Origin: Halichoerus grypus
Lineage: Eukaryota; Chordata; Mammalia; Carnivora; Phocidae
Direction: 5' to 3'
NCBI RefSeq assembly: GCF_964656455.1
Contig: NC_135717.1
Location: forward strand, 144,350,308 to 144,414,307
Length of the DNA stretch: 64,000 nt
Both the position numbers and the translations under genes were made by a program. This document shows positions 33,672 to 46,016 of this stretch, in pieces (the first letter of the stretch is position 1; each line of letters opens with the position of its first letter). The notes below the pieces were generated by a model, which worked only from the letters and a program-made list of their open reading frames with translations, did no database searches and was not told the origin of the DNA.

Positions 33672-33729
33672 GGGATCATGACCTGAGCCAAAGGCAGATG
33701 CTTAACCGACTGAGCCACCCAGGCATCCC
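33672..33729 (-). mobile_element. CAN-SINE head-only fragment
   Basis: Only the tRNA-related head is present (GGGATCATGACCTGAGCC to CACCCAGGCATCCC), about 58 bases on the minus strand. The CT tract and A tail are absent. Confidence 0.85.
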
Positions 33730-33950
33730 TCCACTTTTTCTTCAGGCACTGAAACAGAATGGTAGTGCAATTAAATAGAAGGATTAATCTCTATACCTTG
33801 GCATAAAACATTTTTCGAGGTACATTTATTTACTATCACAACTTATTTTTTATAATCAGTGAGTGTCATAGTCTAAAATTTCTAAAACAGACCAGTTCAT
33901 CTTTATCGTTTTAACTGTAGTTGTTCTTTGGTTTAAAATTTTGTTTAGGT

Positions 33951-34169
33951 GGGGCGCCTGGGTGGCTCAGTCGTTAAGCGTCTGCCTTCGGCTCAGGTCA
34001 TGATCCCAGCGTCCTGGGATTGAGCCCCGCATCGGGCTGCCTGCTCCGCGGGAAGCCTGCTTCTCCCTCTCCCACTCCCCCTGCTTGTGTTCCCTCTCTC
34101 GCTGTCTCTCTCTGTCAAATAAATAAATAAAATCTTTAAAAAAAAAAAAATAAATAAATAAAATAAAAT
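33951..34169 (+). mobile_element. CAN-SINE, near consensus, with perfect target-site duplication
   Basis: The copy runs from GGGGCGCCTGGGTGGCTCAG, with A-box-like TGGCTCAGTCG and B-box-like GATTGAGCC, to a tail extended as (AAAT)n at 34134-34169. AAAATTTTGTTTAGG flanks it at 33935-33949 and 34170-34184. The intact promoter boxes and low divergence mark it as one of the youngest copies. Confidence 0.96.
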
Positions 34170-34184
34170 AAAATTTTGTTTAGG

Positions 34185-37100
34185 AATTTAATTTGTGCTA
34201 AATTAAATGATTTTCTAAATATTTCATAAGTATATTTATAGGACTCTCTTAAGATTTATATCAGGACGTTTAATGGAGTGTGAGAGGTGCTTTTATTTTT
34301 TGTTCTCCCCGTCTGAATTTTAAATTTAAGAATATGTATTTACTACATATGTGAATCCTTCATTAAAAGTAAAAGGCTTTTTGAATGGAAAATGTAACTT
34401 TGACCTGCATTTCTATTTCATTCTATGCAAAAGATTATCATTACCTTGGCTGCCAGGAATTCCTTAACAAGCAGAGTATATTTAAGATGTTTGTTATTAT
34501 TAGCAACATGTCTGCTGCTGAGAAAGGAAAGAAGCATGCTGTTCTTCCTTCTCTTGGTACTTCATGACTAGAACATATGCTTTGACATGTGTTTCTATAA
34601 ATATGGTGAGTTGTGCTCTTATCTACACTGGTGTCTTAAAAACTCACGTTATATAAAAATAATTTAATCTGGGTTGGGAATTTTTTTTTTTTTCTTTTTG
34701 GTTTAAGCATCAAAATCTCAAACCCACCTTTCCATCTTTCCATTCCAGCTCACTCTTTCCACAAATTTGAACAATCCTTCAACTCCATCAAGAATGAAAA
34801 TCCATTAATCCCAGAACACTCATTTACTTTCAAGAACATTTCCCTCTTTTCCGGAATAAATTGGATGCATTTATTTTACACATCAAACACATACTCCTGC
34901 AGTCATCTTCAACTCCTTTACACCTCCACTTGCAAAGCCAGTTCAATTTAAAAATCTGTTTTGTACTGCCTTCTTCTGGACCAGCAGGATATAGCTGGAG
35001 AATACTATATAATCATACGGACTTTCTTATAGTAAAATTGAGTATGTCGTATCAACTCTTCCTGTTTGTGCATTCACACTCTATTCTCTTAGATGGCACT
35101 ATCTTACCTCTATTATGCACTATTATGCAACCCTATAATACCTCCTAGGACTCTTGCTCTAGGAATAAGTAGTAGTTGTTAAAAATACTTGTTGATGAAT
35201 GAATTATATGGTGACCATATTGAATTCATTTTGATTTTTCAGTTACTTTTTTCACATTGAACTATCCAGAAAGGAAAAAAAAGAATTTTTTTTTGAAGAT
35301 GTGTTTTTTTCCCTCCTTTTTAAGGGTTTTTAATTGTTTTTTTTTTCTTTTACTTAAATTTACAAATTATCTTCTTAGGATTTAATTCAGTCTGTTTCCT
35401 TATTCTATTGTTTTTTGTTTTATGTTTGTAACTCAACCAAAGTTTCTAATTTTGCTTTCCTACTTTTCTTCAGGATAAAACAATATTATCTCATTGTGTA
35501 AATTGCAAAATAGTCCCCAATAAAATAATATGTACTATTCAGATGTAGGCAAAATTTTCTTTTACATTTGTGCTTGATATACCATAATATGCCACAGAGT
35601 TTGAGAATGTCTTTGTAATCTCCCATTTATAGATGCAGTTTGCTTTAGGAAAATTGCTATATATATCTTATGTTCTATTTGTGTTTTATGTTTTCTCTAA
35701 ATGGAAATTGATAAAAACAGTAATTTTCACGTTACATTATTTTATTTGTTAAAAGTCATACTTATCAGGTAATGGTAATTTGTTATTAAGTTCAAGAGAC
35801 TATAATAAAAGGAAGTAAATTACATAATCAAATATTTCTTTATATATACCACACAAATATACTTTATATAACTTCAAAGCCTCATGCCATATTTTAAAGG
35901 AAATACTTTAAAAACAAACTGTTTCAAACACAAGGTATAAAACTATGGGAAAGGGATGGGAAAGTGACAGTAAAATTAATTATTCATGTCATTTTTATTC
36001 AGCACTGAGATGTATTGGTTTCAGGAATGGTTGACGTAAGGGGGGGAAACTAATTAAAAGAGCAAAGAACTCAGAGTCACCTAATGTCATTTTTAAACTT
36101 TAAAAGGAAATTTGGAAAGGAAATTTGATAAAATGCTATCTTACATCAAATGTGAACCATCAGACAAAAGCATAACTGATATTGAAGCTTTTCAGTTCAG
36201 CTCTGAGTTTAACAAATATTGATTTAACAATCGTCCTTCTGATGCATGAATATCATGTACAATAAACTTTAATTTGGCTATTGCTTTAACTTCCCTTGAT
36301 GGGGAACTCCTTTTCCCATTACAGGTTTCCTTCCCCTTGCTGATTACTCTACACTAGATCTGCTAGAGTTCGACTACACCCAGCACACACATTTCAAATG
36401 TGGCCTAATTGGATTAAACAGACCTTTCCCCCATTATGTTGGAGACTCCATGACAATTAAGGCAGCCTAAGCAATCTAAGCACACATTAACTTTTTTTTT
36501 TTTGGCAGCCACCAAATAATTTATCAGGGGCTGTGTGGCCACCTCAAACAATATCCTTAATATCTTAATAGTCATAAGGCTCTTGGGCAAATGTCCCCAT
36601 CTTTCTTGTTTTTTTTCCTACTACCTCTTCCCCCTCCATTCTATTTCATATATTTATATATAAACATAGATATAGATTTACATATAGATATAATGTATAA
36701 GTTATATAATATATAAATTAATATATAAAGATATAAATATTATTTGGAGTAGCTGCCAGAGTCATGATGCATGCTTTTCTGGAATCATCCTGAAACTATA
36801 TAATGGGGTCTCAATGCCCATGTCTGTACTGCTTGACAACACCTCCCTGTATGCAATTAATGATCAGTGGGTAAAAACCTGATTTAGTTGAGATATTCAG
36901 AATTCCTCACCAGTACTTTCTAGACAGGATTTAAAAAAGAAGACTGGCTTCTCTCTGGTGTATCTGCCAAGTGAGAGAGAAATGTTGGCAGCCATGCTAT
37001 GAACTAACAGTGGCAGGTGATCTTCAGAAGGAAAGAATGAATTTGATATGCAGATAAAAGAGAGAGAAAGGAGGGAGAGAAAGAGAGAGAAAGGAAAGAA

Positions 37101-37714
37101 AAAGAGAGAGAAAATGCCGAATATCTATTTCTACAAGTCCCTAACTCCTAAATAGATTCCCCATGAAAAGGACTGAATGTAAACAATGTGTAAATTGAGA
37201 GAGTCGCTGTAGGAAAGTCTCCATTTGGAAAGAATTACTCACTTTATCTCCCCTCATCCACTGTCCCCTTTCTTTCTCGCTCTTCTGTGTATCTCTCAGA
37301 GTTGTTATCATTATGATCTGTTTTGTGAGTTCCTCATAGAATTACTAGCTCACAGTCTCCAGAAAAATAAAAAAATAAATAAGGAAATAAATAAGGCAGT
37401 TGTTTGTAATTGTTGTAATACCTAAAGTAGAAATATAGTCAACATGATGGCTTTAGAGTTTTAACCTAAATTATTTATAGCACCATGTTAAAAAACCTGA
37501 AATTAACATTTTTGCTGTTTTATAAGTCTACTAGAATATCTTTGTCTCTTTTGCCATACTCAACATCTCGTGTGCATGAGATATGTTATTGGGGGGAAAT
37601 TTTCAAATAATTGTTGAGGCAAGGAAAAATGTTCAGCAATGCTTTTGAAAATTACAAAAGGCACTGTCATGTGTTGAAAACATATTTTTGGTCTTTGAAA
37701 AATTGATTAACATT
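34185..37714. other. 3.5-kb stretch without recognised interspersed repeats
   Basis: I find no SINE, LINE, LTR or DNA transposon here. TA-rich low-complexity DNA lies at 36648-36745 and a (GA)-rich tract at 37051-37111. The 95-codon frame at 34861-35148 matches nothing I know. Repeat-poor DNA may hold conserved regulatory sites, or simply repeats too old for me to see. Confidence 0.4.
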
Positions 37715-37860
37715 GGCTTTCAGTACTGGTTTGGTCACTTTCTGTCAATGAGATTTGGCCAAATGAATCAAATTCTATGAGCCGTGGTTTTCTCATGCGT
37801 AAAATGAAGCTTATATTCAATTATAGTACTGTTAGGAGGACTAGGGTTGATAAGGTAGAT
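37715..37860 (+). repeat. MIR SINE, plus strand
   Basis: TGGTTTGGTCACTTTCTGTC, GAGCCGTGGTTTTCTCATGC and GTAAAATGAAGC match the MIR core and 3' side. Confidence 0.6.
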
Positions 37861-37904
37861 AAAGAACAGAATCAGGGAATTCCGATAAAGATGATAGCTA
37901 ATAG

Positions 37905-38120
37905 TGCCCAATAATTATCAAATGCTTACAATGTACCAATTTTAAACTCAGCACAGTTTATGAATGAACATATTTGATCCTCAAAATAATACCATAAATT
38001 GACTAATATAATTATCCTCATTTTACAGATAACAAAACAGACATAGAGAGTCTAATAACTAAATCACAGAGCCAGTATTTGAACTCAGTCTGCCTGAGAG
38101 TGTGTAATCTTTACTAAAAT
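37905..38120 (-). repeat. MIR SINE, minus strand
   Basis: AAATGCTTACAATGTACCAA, ATTATCCTCATTTTACAGAT and CAGAGCCAGTATTTGAACTC give a nearly full MIR read antisense. Confidence 0.8.
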
Positions 38121-38261
38121 CCTACTTTTTCTCAAGCAAAAAAACAAAAATGAAAACAAAACACACACACACAACACAAAAAATCTGGAAATAAGTGAAA
38201 CATAATAATAAAAATGTTTTAGACATGAAAACCATACTAGAAATAAAAACAAAATATATAT

Positions 38262-38485
38262 ATTTCTAAAGATTTTATTTATTATTCATTCATTCATTTA
38301 TTTTAGACAGAGAGTGTGCACGTGAGTGGGAGGAGGAGCAAAGGGAGAGGGAGAGAGAGAATCTCAAGCAGATTCCACGCAGAGGGTAGAGCCCAATATG
38401 GGGCTCAATCTCAGGACCCTGAGATCGTGACCTGAACCAAAACCAAGAGTCAGAGACTTAACTAACTGAGCCACCCAGGCATCCC
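38262..38485 (-). mobile_element. older CAN-SINE, minus strand
   Basis: Body with the older CAAAACCAAGAGTCAGAGAC variant and AATCTCAAGCAGATTCCACG. The head ends GAGCCACCCAGGCATCCC. No clear target duplication survives, which fits greater age. Confidence 0.88.
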
Positions 38486-40099
38486 TGTAAATATAAGTTT
38501 TATACAATAAAATATAAAATAGGTAATGAAAATTAAAGTCAAATATATGTATTACTGGCTACAAAAAATTATATGAAATAAAACGAAAAAGAAATGGTAG
38601 TACAGAACATAAAGAAGTTATGATAAGAAGAAAAAAGGAAATTCATAAGATAACTGCTATTCTTTAAAACTAGAAAATAGCAAATAAACTAAAAAATATT
38701 CGATATAAAAGGAGAAAACTTTCCTGAAATAAAGGAATATGCCAGAAGCAGATTTTGAAATGAAGAATGTATGAAGAGGATAATGAGTTTTTCCAAGATA
38801 AACAGTAGGGAAGTAGAGAAATGAAAACAGAAATGGAAGAAAGCCAAACAGTCGTATGATACCTCGTAAATTACCAGAAGAGGAAAAACATGAATACAAT
38901 TTCCCAGGGTAGCTCTGGAGACAGTATAGCTCATATCTGAGAGTTGTTCCACTCAGAGGCAAGGGACCTATAGCATTTATATCCTGCATGCATCAGTCAC
39001 TGTTTAACAGCTACTCCCAGTCCAGGTGGGGATATAAAACCTCAGGGACTCTAGTTTTTCAAGAGCAGGCAAAACAAATCTGGTAACCTGAGGACAGCTG
39101 CTAACAGAGAGACTCAGGTGCTTATTGTTTTGAGTAAGCACATACTGGAAGTTGGCGTTCATAAAGATGATAAAGGTGATTGAAATGATATAGGGGGAAC
39201 ACAGCATTTACTACAATGTAAAACTTTAGAATGAAAGGACAAATCAAGCCCCAAGAAACCTTAGTACAGGATGAACAACAACAGGATATAATGTTTTATT
39301 GTTGTTTTCATTTCCAAGCCAAAATTCTATGGTGTCCAAATACAAAAAAGCCAATAACTTATTAGTGAAAACAAACAAAACATCAATTTGACCTTACAGC
39401 TTACTGTTTACCACTTATTTGTCAATACTAGAAGATACATTTACCAGGTCTACAAAATTTTGAGACCTAAGATATGACTGAATTATTTTGTTCCCAAGCA
39501 AGTTATTAGCAATTACAAATGCAAATTAATAAAATCTTGTGGTTGAAATTTAGCCAACTAGAGATGAATCAAAACAATAGTAATACCTGCCTCAGTTTTA
39601 GAGAAACTGGTAAAAAAATGAGAATGAAAAGCATTTAAATAAAAAACTGTAATGAAATACTTATGGGAATTTAATGTATAGAGCAGATATCAATGTCTTA
39701 AATCTTGACAATATAAAAATAATACATGAGGATATTTGGAAAACAATGGTGGAACAGAAATGACAAAACTGTGTAAGTATGCTAACCTCCTTACATTTCA
39801 TAGAAAAATCAACAAAAACTGTCTAAAATTGAAAAGTCATAAAAGTGAGATTTATGTACATTTTTATATAGAAGTATCCCTAAAACTATATTATTAAGTG
39901 AAAGTCCCAGTTACAGAAAATGTGAAAAAGAAAACTAATGCAATTTTCTTGAAGTCTCTTATGGAGAGTAGCTATTTTTTTTTTAGCCAACGGAGGGAGT
40001 TAAGGTCATGGAGACAGAAAGTCATTGAATTATCATTTTCATCCTCTGTACTATGTGGATTTTAACATATCCATGCATTACTTTAAAAAGAAAAAAACT
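38486..40099. other. unassigned AT-rich DNA
   Basis: Overlapping minus-strand frames of 110 and 87 codons (38657-38989) are opposite A/G-rich DNA. I recognise no product and do not call a gene. Confidence 0.4.
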
Positions 40100-41560
40100 T
40101 TATAAATACATTTATTATAAATAGTCTTTTCAGACAACAACAAAGACATCTAAATTTGTAAAGGAGTAAAACTTTCACTATTTGTAGATGACATATAAAG
40201 AAAACCTTAAAAATTCCACCAATAAACTACTAGAATTGATAAATGAATTCAGTAAAGTCGCAGGATACAAAATCAATGTACAGAAATCTATTGCATTTCT
40301 ACACACTAATAATAATGAAGCAGCAGAAAGAGAAATTAAGAAAACACTCCCATTTACAATTACATCCAAAATAATAAAGTGCCTAGGAATATAACCTAAG
40401 AGGTGAAAGACCTGTACTCTGAAAACCATAAAGCACTGATGAAAGAAATTAAAGATGACACAAAAAAATGGAAAGACATTCCCTGCTCATGGTTTGGAAG
40501 AACATATATTGTTAAAATGTCTATATTACCAAAAGCAATCTACACATTTAATGCAATCCCTATCGAAATACCGACAGCATTTTTCACAGCACTGGAACAA
40601 ACAATTCTAAAATTTGTATGGCACTACAAAAGACCCTGTATAACCAAAGCAATCTTGAAAGAGAAAAACAAAATTGGAGATTCCAGACTTCAAATTATAC
40701 TACAAAGCTACAGTAATCAAAACAGTATGGTAACGGCACAAAAATAGACACACAGATCAATGGACCAGACTAGAAAACCCAGAAATAAACTTGCAATTAT
40801 ATGGTCAATTAATCTTCAACAAAGGAGGAAAGAATATGCAATGGGAAAAAGGCAGTCTCCTCAAAAAATGGTGTTGGGAAAACTGGACAGCTACATGCAA
40901 AATAATGATTCTAGACCACTTTCTTAGACCACACACAAAAATAAAATGGATGAATGACCTAAATGTGAGACCTGAAATCATAAAAATCCTAGAAGAGAGC
41001 ACAGGTAGTAATTTCTTTGACATGGGCCATAGCAAAATTTTTCTAGATAGGTTCCCTGAAGCAAGGGAAACAAAAGCAAAAATAAACTATGGGGATGACA
41101 TCAAAATAAAAAGCTTTTTCACAGCCAAGGAAGCAATCAACAAAATTAAAAACAAATTACTGAATGGGAGAAGATAATTGCAAATTACATATCCAAGATT
41201 TAGTATCCAAAATATATAAAGATTTGATACAACTCAACACCCAAAAAACATATAATCCAATTAAAAAATGGGCAGAAGACATCAATAGACATTTCTCCAA
41301 AGAAGATATACCGATGGCCAGCAGACACATGAAAAGATGCTCAATATCATTCATCATCGGGGAAATACAAATCAAAACCACAATGAGATATCACCTCATA
41401 TTTGTCAGAATGGCTAAAATCAAAACAAGAAGAAATAACAAGTGCTGTCAAGGATGTGGAGAAAAAAAGAATCCTAGTGTACTGTTGGTGGGAATGCAAA
41501 CTGGTGCAGCCACTGTGGAAAATAGTATGAAGTTTCCTCAAAAAATTAAAAATAGAACTA
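40100..41560 (+). pseudogene. L1 ORF2 3' part, frameshifted
   Basis: The piece begins near the reverse-transcriptase active site. Codons at 40178-40192 give LFVDD, the motif C aspartate pair. The following text continues in other frames as fragments of about 68 (40188-40394), 114 (40403-40747), 128 (40791-41177) and 134 (41164-41568) codons. They carry L1 hallmarks such as CLGI at the end of the first and [20 protein letters not shown] in the second. At least three frame changes break the coding sequence and everything before motif C is missing. In an intact L1 this protein performs target-primed reverse transcription. Here it is a 5'-truncated pseudogene. Confidence 0.9.
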
Positions 41561-42140
41561 CCATATGATCTAGTAATCACCCTACTGGGTATTTAACCAA
41601 AGAATACAAAAACAGTAATTCAAAAGGATACATTGCACCCCTATGTTTATTGCAGCATTATTTACAATAGCCAAACTTGGAAGCAGCCCACGGGTGCAGT
41701 GATAGACGAACTGATTAAGAAGAGATGGTAAATATATACAATGGAATATTGTCCAACCATAAAAAAGAATGAAATCATCCCATCTGCAACAGCATGTATG
41801 GAGCTAGAGAGTATAATGCTAAGTAAAGTAAGTCAGTCAGAGAAAGACAAATCCCGTATGATTTCACTCATATATGAAATTTAAGAAACAAAACAAATGA
41901 ACAAAGGAAAAAAAAAAAACAGAAAGAGACAAACCAAGAAACAGACTCTAAACCTTAGAGAACAAACTGATGGTTACCAGAGTGGAGGTGGGGGTGGGAG
42001 GGTGAAATAGATGCTGGGTACACTTATCCTGATGAGCCCTGAGTAATGTATAGAATTGCTAAATCACTATATTGTACATCTGAAACAAACAGAACACTGT
42101 ATGTTAACTATACTGGAATTAAAATTAAAAACTTAAAGTA
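41561..42140 (+). repeat. L1 3' region and UTR, continuing the ORF2 pseudogene
   Basis: AATAGCCAAACTTGGAAGCA, CAATGGAATATTGTCCAACC, CCGTATGATTTCACTCATAT and GGTGGGGGTGGGAGGGTG are the carnivore L1 3' end. It closes with ATATTGTACATCTGAAACAA and an A-rich terminus near 42120-42140. No target duplication was found. Confidence 0.88.
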
Positions 42141-42473
42141 ATCTACATTATTATGCCATGACAGTGTTATACATACAAAAAAATACTTCACTATTTTGGA
42201 GATTTTTTTTCCAAAAACTCAATGCTACTGATAATAGTGTGTAGAGCTTGGGAGGGTCTTCTTTTTGGCAGTCTGATTTCTTCTCAAGATTGATGGGTTT
42301 CTGAAATAAATCAATGTTGAATACTCAGAGGATTTTATTTTACTCAAAGATTATCTCATTCTTTCCTGAAGTAGTTATTTCTGAATCTCCAAGTTGAAAG
42401 AATAGTATACATATCACATAAGATTTTTCAACAACCCTAAACTTTGTTAAGGATCAGATTTAACCGTACATAC
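42141..42473. other. unassigned DNA
   Basis: No recognised feature. Confidence 0.4.
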
Positions 42474-42488
42474 TGAACTCTAGATTTA

Positions 42489-42694
42489 TCTATTTTTTAC
42501 TTATTTTTTTTAAGATTTTATTTATTTATTTGATAGAGACATAGCGCAGATAGGCAGAGCGGCAGGCTGAGGGAGAGGGAGAAGCAGGCTTCCTGCTGAG
42601 CAGGGAGCCTGACACGTGGCTCGATCCCAGGACCCTGGGATCATGACCTGAGCCGAAGGCAGACGCTTAACCGACTGAGCCAACCAGGCGCCCC
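42489..42694 (-). mobile_element. CAN-SINE with perfect 15-bp target-site duplication
   Basis: Minus-strand copy with body GGCAGGCTGAGGGAGAGGGA and head ending GAGCCAACCAGGCGCCCC. TGAACTCTAGATTTA flanks it at 42474-42488 and 42695-42709. Confidence 0.95.
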
Positions 42695-42709
42695 TGAACT
42701 CTAGATTTA

Positions 42710-43369
42710 AAGAGAAGTCTCCCTACAAAGGCTTTAGAAAACCGTACAGCTTATGTGAAAAATGTGCAGTTGTTTCACATGTCTGCAATAATTTTATCAA
42801 CAAAGTTTGTGTTCACGCATAGAAATTTGCCTTCAATAAAAATGTAGATGTTTCCATTTAAGAATGCACTTCTTAGTCACAAAAACATTTGCTAAGAGAA
42901 AGTAATTTTGTTATTAAAAATGTTTATTATACAAAAAAAGTCAACTCATTATATTAATTACAGTAAGTTAACCTATACTAGATATTCACTCCTAATAGTA
43001 ATAGCTTAATATTAAGTCAGTTTATAATTTACTCACATGCAGTTTAGGATTGCCTCAAGAAGGCAAAATAGGGGTGTGTGTACAGGGTTGGGGGTAGATG
43101 GGGATGCTCTCTTTACACAGTTATTCATTGACTCAGGCTGAGGAAAGTTTGATCTTCATTGCCTGGTTTTCATGCCATTTTAGGCATTGCAATCTCGGTG
43201 AATTAGAGGGAAAAACATGGAGAGGTATCTGTGGAAGGTTTTCTTAGCTGAAACCAAAAGTAGCCATCACTGAATCTCAATATTTCACAGGCTAGAACTT
43301 GGTCATGTGGCCACATTCAACTGGAACAGCTAGATTAATTGTGTATCTATGTTAGATTTAAAACTGTCT
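42710..43369. other. unassigned AT-rich DNA
   Basis: No recognised gene or repeat. Confidence 0.4.
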
Positions 43370-43825
43370 ACACATTTCTACAGCCTCTCTCATCAAGAGG
43401 TGGAGTCTTTTTCCCCACCTGGTCTTGCCCAAATGACTAGCATTAACCAAAAGAATATGATGTAAATGACTTGTGCACATTTTGAGCCTGGGACTTAAGA
43501 GGCTTGCAGCTTCTGCTCTCTCTTGCAATACTGCAAAGATTGGAAATCAGTCTAAAGTGGATGGAGTGACCACATGAAGGAGAATCTGGCCAGCAACCTG
43601 CCAAACATCAGACATGTGAGGCCATCCTAGACCATTCAGTCCCAGTAGTTCTATCAGCTGACTGCAGGTACCTTAATAAGACTAACACAGACCATAAAAA
43701 CATCTCAGCTGATCCCAATCCAAACTGCTGACTCATAGAATTGGGAACTGAAAGAAAAAGAAAGATTTTTTATTTGAACTGTTAATTCTGGGGTGGATCG
43801 TTATATGGTGAAGGCTAACGATTAA
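43370..43825 (+). repeat. MaLR (MLT1-type) LTR, plus strand
   Basis: GACATGTGAGGCCATCCTAG, CCATTCAGTCCCAGTAGTTC, ATCTCAGCTGATCCCAATCC and CTGACTCATAGAATTGGGAA are in MLT1 order. TCTGGGGTGGATCGTTATAT lies near the 3' end, after an A/G-rich insertion (43748-43770). Confidence 0.65.
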
Positions 43826-45394
43826 GTGCCCATGAAGAAAAGGAGAAGTAAACAGACTGTGGCAAAGAGCTAACACTGTGTAGAAAAAAAGATCTAGAAT
43901 TGTCTAGAATTTCACAATTTTCCAAGTTTCTTAGTAGTAAAAATTAGCAGTTTCTTGTGATTTTCAGGTTCCATTAAATACCTAGAGGAAATAATATTAA
44001 AGAAGGATTGTGGTGCTTAATTTAGAATATTCACAAATCTATACTGTGCAATATAAAGAATATTGAAAGCTAATGCATACATCACTTGCTATTTGCAAAA
44101 TCTTTTATTTTTCTGCCTTATGCTTTTTTTTTGATTTTAGTAAGAATTAAAGGCAATGCATTCAATGCCTAGATTTAACTATAATAAATTATATAGAGTA
44201 AATGCTTTTAATTGAAGGGAATATAGTCAGAGTATGCACATTTGGCAAATTCATATCCAATTTGAAATTCAGAGCAAGGATAATCTATCCAAGAAGGAAT
44301 AAGGGTAAAAAGACTAAGAGTGGGATGTAAAACAAAAGCAAGTTGACACATTGTGATACACTAATATTTCTAAATATTTTCCGCTACCCCAAGATATTTT
44401 AGCACTATATGGTTGGCAATATTTTCCAAACCAAATATAGGATTTACAAATGTATGGATAAAGACTACTTGCCAGAATATTTGAATTAGTTAAGTCTAAG
44501 ACAGAGGTTGGTAGATTGAAAAAAGATAATTGATTCAAAATAATATATAATTTATATTCATATCTTTGTTTTGAGCTATACAATAAACAGAATTGATATC
44601 TTACAGTAAAATTTCCAACTAATCTGTAATAAAACCTCAGTTTTGGCAATAAAAATAGTTTCTTACCTAATATAAGCTAACATAGTTTCTAGACTAAAAA
44701 TAAGACCTATCTCTTCAGTTAAATTATGTATGTTTTAAGTAACTCTCAAGATAGATATTTATAAATTCAAGTAAGATAAAATTTCCTTGTTTTAGTAAAT
44801 GATCAGGTTTTGAAAATGATTCATGTTGCAACAAAATAAAATCTGTAGCATTCTGTGAGCTAATGGGTTCATTTATAGACTTGTCCAACTTCACTTAACC
44901 TTTCCATAATAAATGCAGTTCAGGAAACACAAACAATTGCAATTTTATAAGCGAAGGTTTATTCATTAAATGTATGGCCTAAGTTTACCTTAAAAGTTAT
45001 ATATATAATCTCCTATTGGTTATGTGTCTATGAAGAACCCTGACTAATACAGATAATCTTTATGTTTAATGAAAAAATAATTTATTAGATGAGCTGAGAG
45101 ATAGTAGGCTCTTGATGTGTTCTATTAAAATCTGCCTTACTTTTTTCAAGTATGTATGAACAAGTAATTCCCTCATACAACTTTAGCTCTGGCACCATAT
45201 TCCAATCAAAGAACTTGCTAAGTATCTCAAACAGAGACATTAGGGTAGTTTTCTTCCTAGCGGAAACCTGCTTAAATCTATTAGGAGGTAGTATTTAGAT
45301 CTGCTCTATCTGTTGGTGCTGTGGGTGGAAAAGTAATGTCTACAAATGAGATATGTCTTATTTTACATCTTTAAAAACATGAGATACATAGATA
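43826..45394. other. unassigned AT-rich DNA
   Basis: The minus-strand 111-codon frame at 44314-44649 is unrecognised. AAGAACCCTGACTAATACAG at 45033-45052 resembles the terminus of a MaLR-type LTR, but no body is visible. Confidence 0.4.
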
Positions 45395-45560
45395 TTATTT
45401 GCTATGATTACTGTTACTAATAATATTCCTATTATCTCCATTTTAAAAATGAAGAAGTTGGAGTTTATGGACACTAAGTACCTTGCCTATTTACAGCGAA
45501 AAATTGCTCAAGTCAGAAATTTAATCCAGGTTTCTGTGGTTGCAGAGGTAGTATTCCTAG
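45395..45560 (-). repeat. MIR SINE, minus strand
   Basis: CTATTATCTCCATTTTAAAA, AATGAAGAAGTTGGAGTT and AATTTAATCCAGGTTTCTGT follow the antisense MIR order. Confidence 0.65.
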
Positions 45561-45748
45561 CTACAGAAAAATAATAAAAATAAAAAATGGTGCCATATAT
45601 CTGTATCTCACCAAGAAACAAAATTCCCCCACTTTGCTTCAGCTTCTTGTTTAACAAAAGGAATGAAATATTTAGGTAAAATTACAAGAAAATATAACTC
45701 ATTTTAAAAGTTGTCCTGGTTTCCTCTGTAAAGAGGGAAATAAACTTT

Positions 45749-46000
45749 TTTTTTTTGATGTAGTATTCCATGATTCATTGTTTGCGTATAACACCCAGTG
45801 CTCCAAGCAGAACGTGCCCTCTTTAATACCCATCACCAGGCTAACCCATCCCCCCACTCTCCTCCCCTCTAGAACCCTCAGTTTGTTATTCAGAGTCCAT
45901 AGTCTCTCATGGTTCGTCTCCCCCTCCGATTTCCCCCCCTTCATTCTTCCCCCCCTTCTTCTTTTCTTTTTTTTAAACATATAATGTATTATTTGTTTAG
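45749..46000 (-). repeat. short L1 3' insertion with perfect 16-bp target-site duplication
   Basis: Minus-strand L1 3' UTR: T tail complement on the left, then TGATGTAGTATTCCATGATT, AACACCCAGTGCTCCAAGCA, and on the right AACATATAATGTATTATTTG. GAGGGAAATAAACTTT lies at 45733-45748 and 46001-46016. It is strongly 5'-truncated (about 250 bases). The frames at 45699-45980 are artefacts of it. Confidence 0.9.
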
Positions 46001-46016
46001 GAGGGAAATAAACTTT

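Noticed and set aside
33951..34040. tRNA-like head of the SINEs as a tRNA gene
   Set aside because: The heads are tRNA-Lys-derived and keep box-like motifs, but they cannot be tRNA genes, since each is joined to the SINE body and tail.
38657..38989. 110-codon minus-strand frame with many aromatic residues
   Set aside because: It lies opposite A/G-rich DNA, and an overlapping frame of 87 codons has the same look. The hydrophobic bias follows from composition.
40188..41568. Run of L1 ORF2-like frames as a live retrotransposon
   Set aside because: The frame changes at least three times, the part before the DD motif is missing, and there is no ORF1 or 5' UTR.
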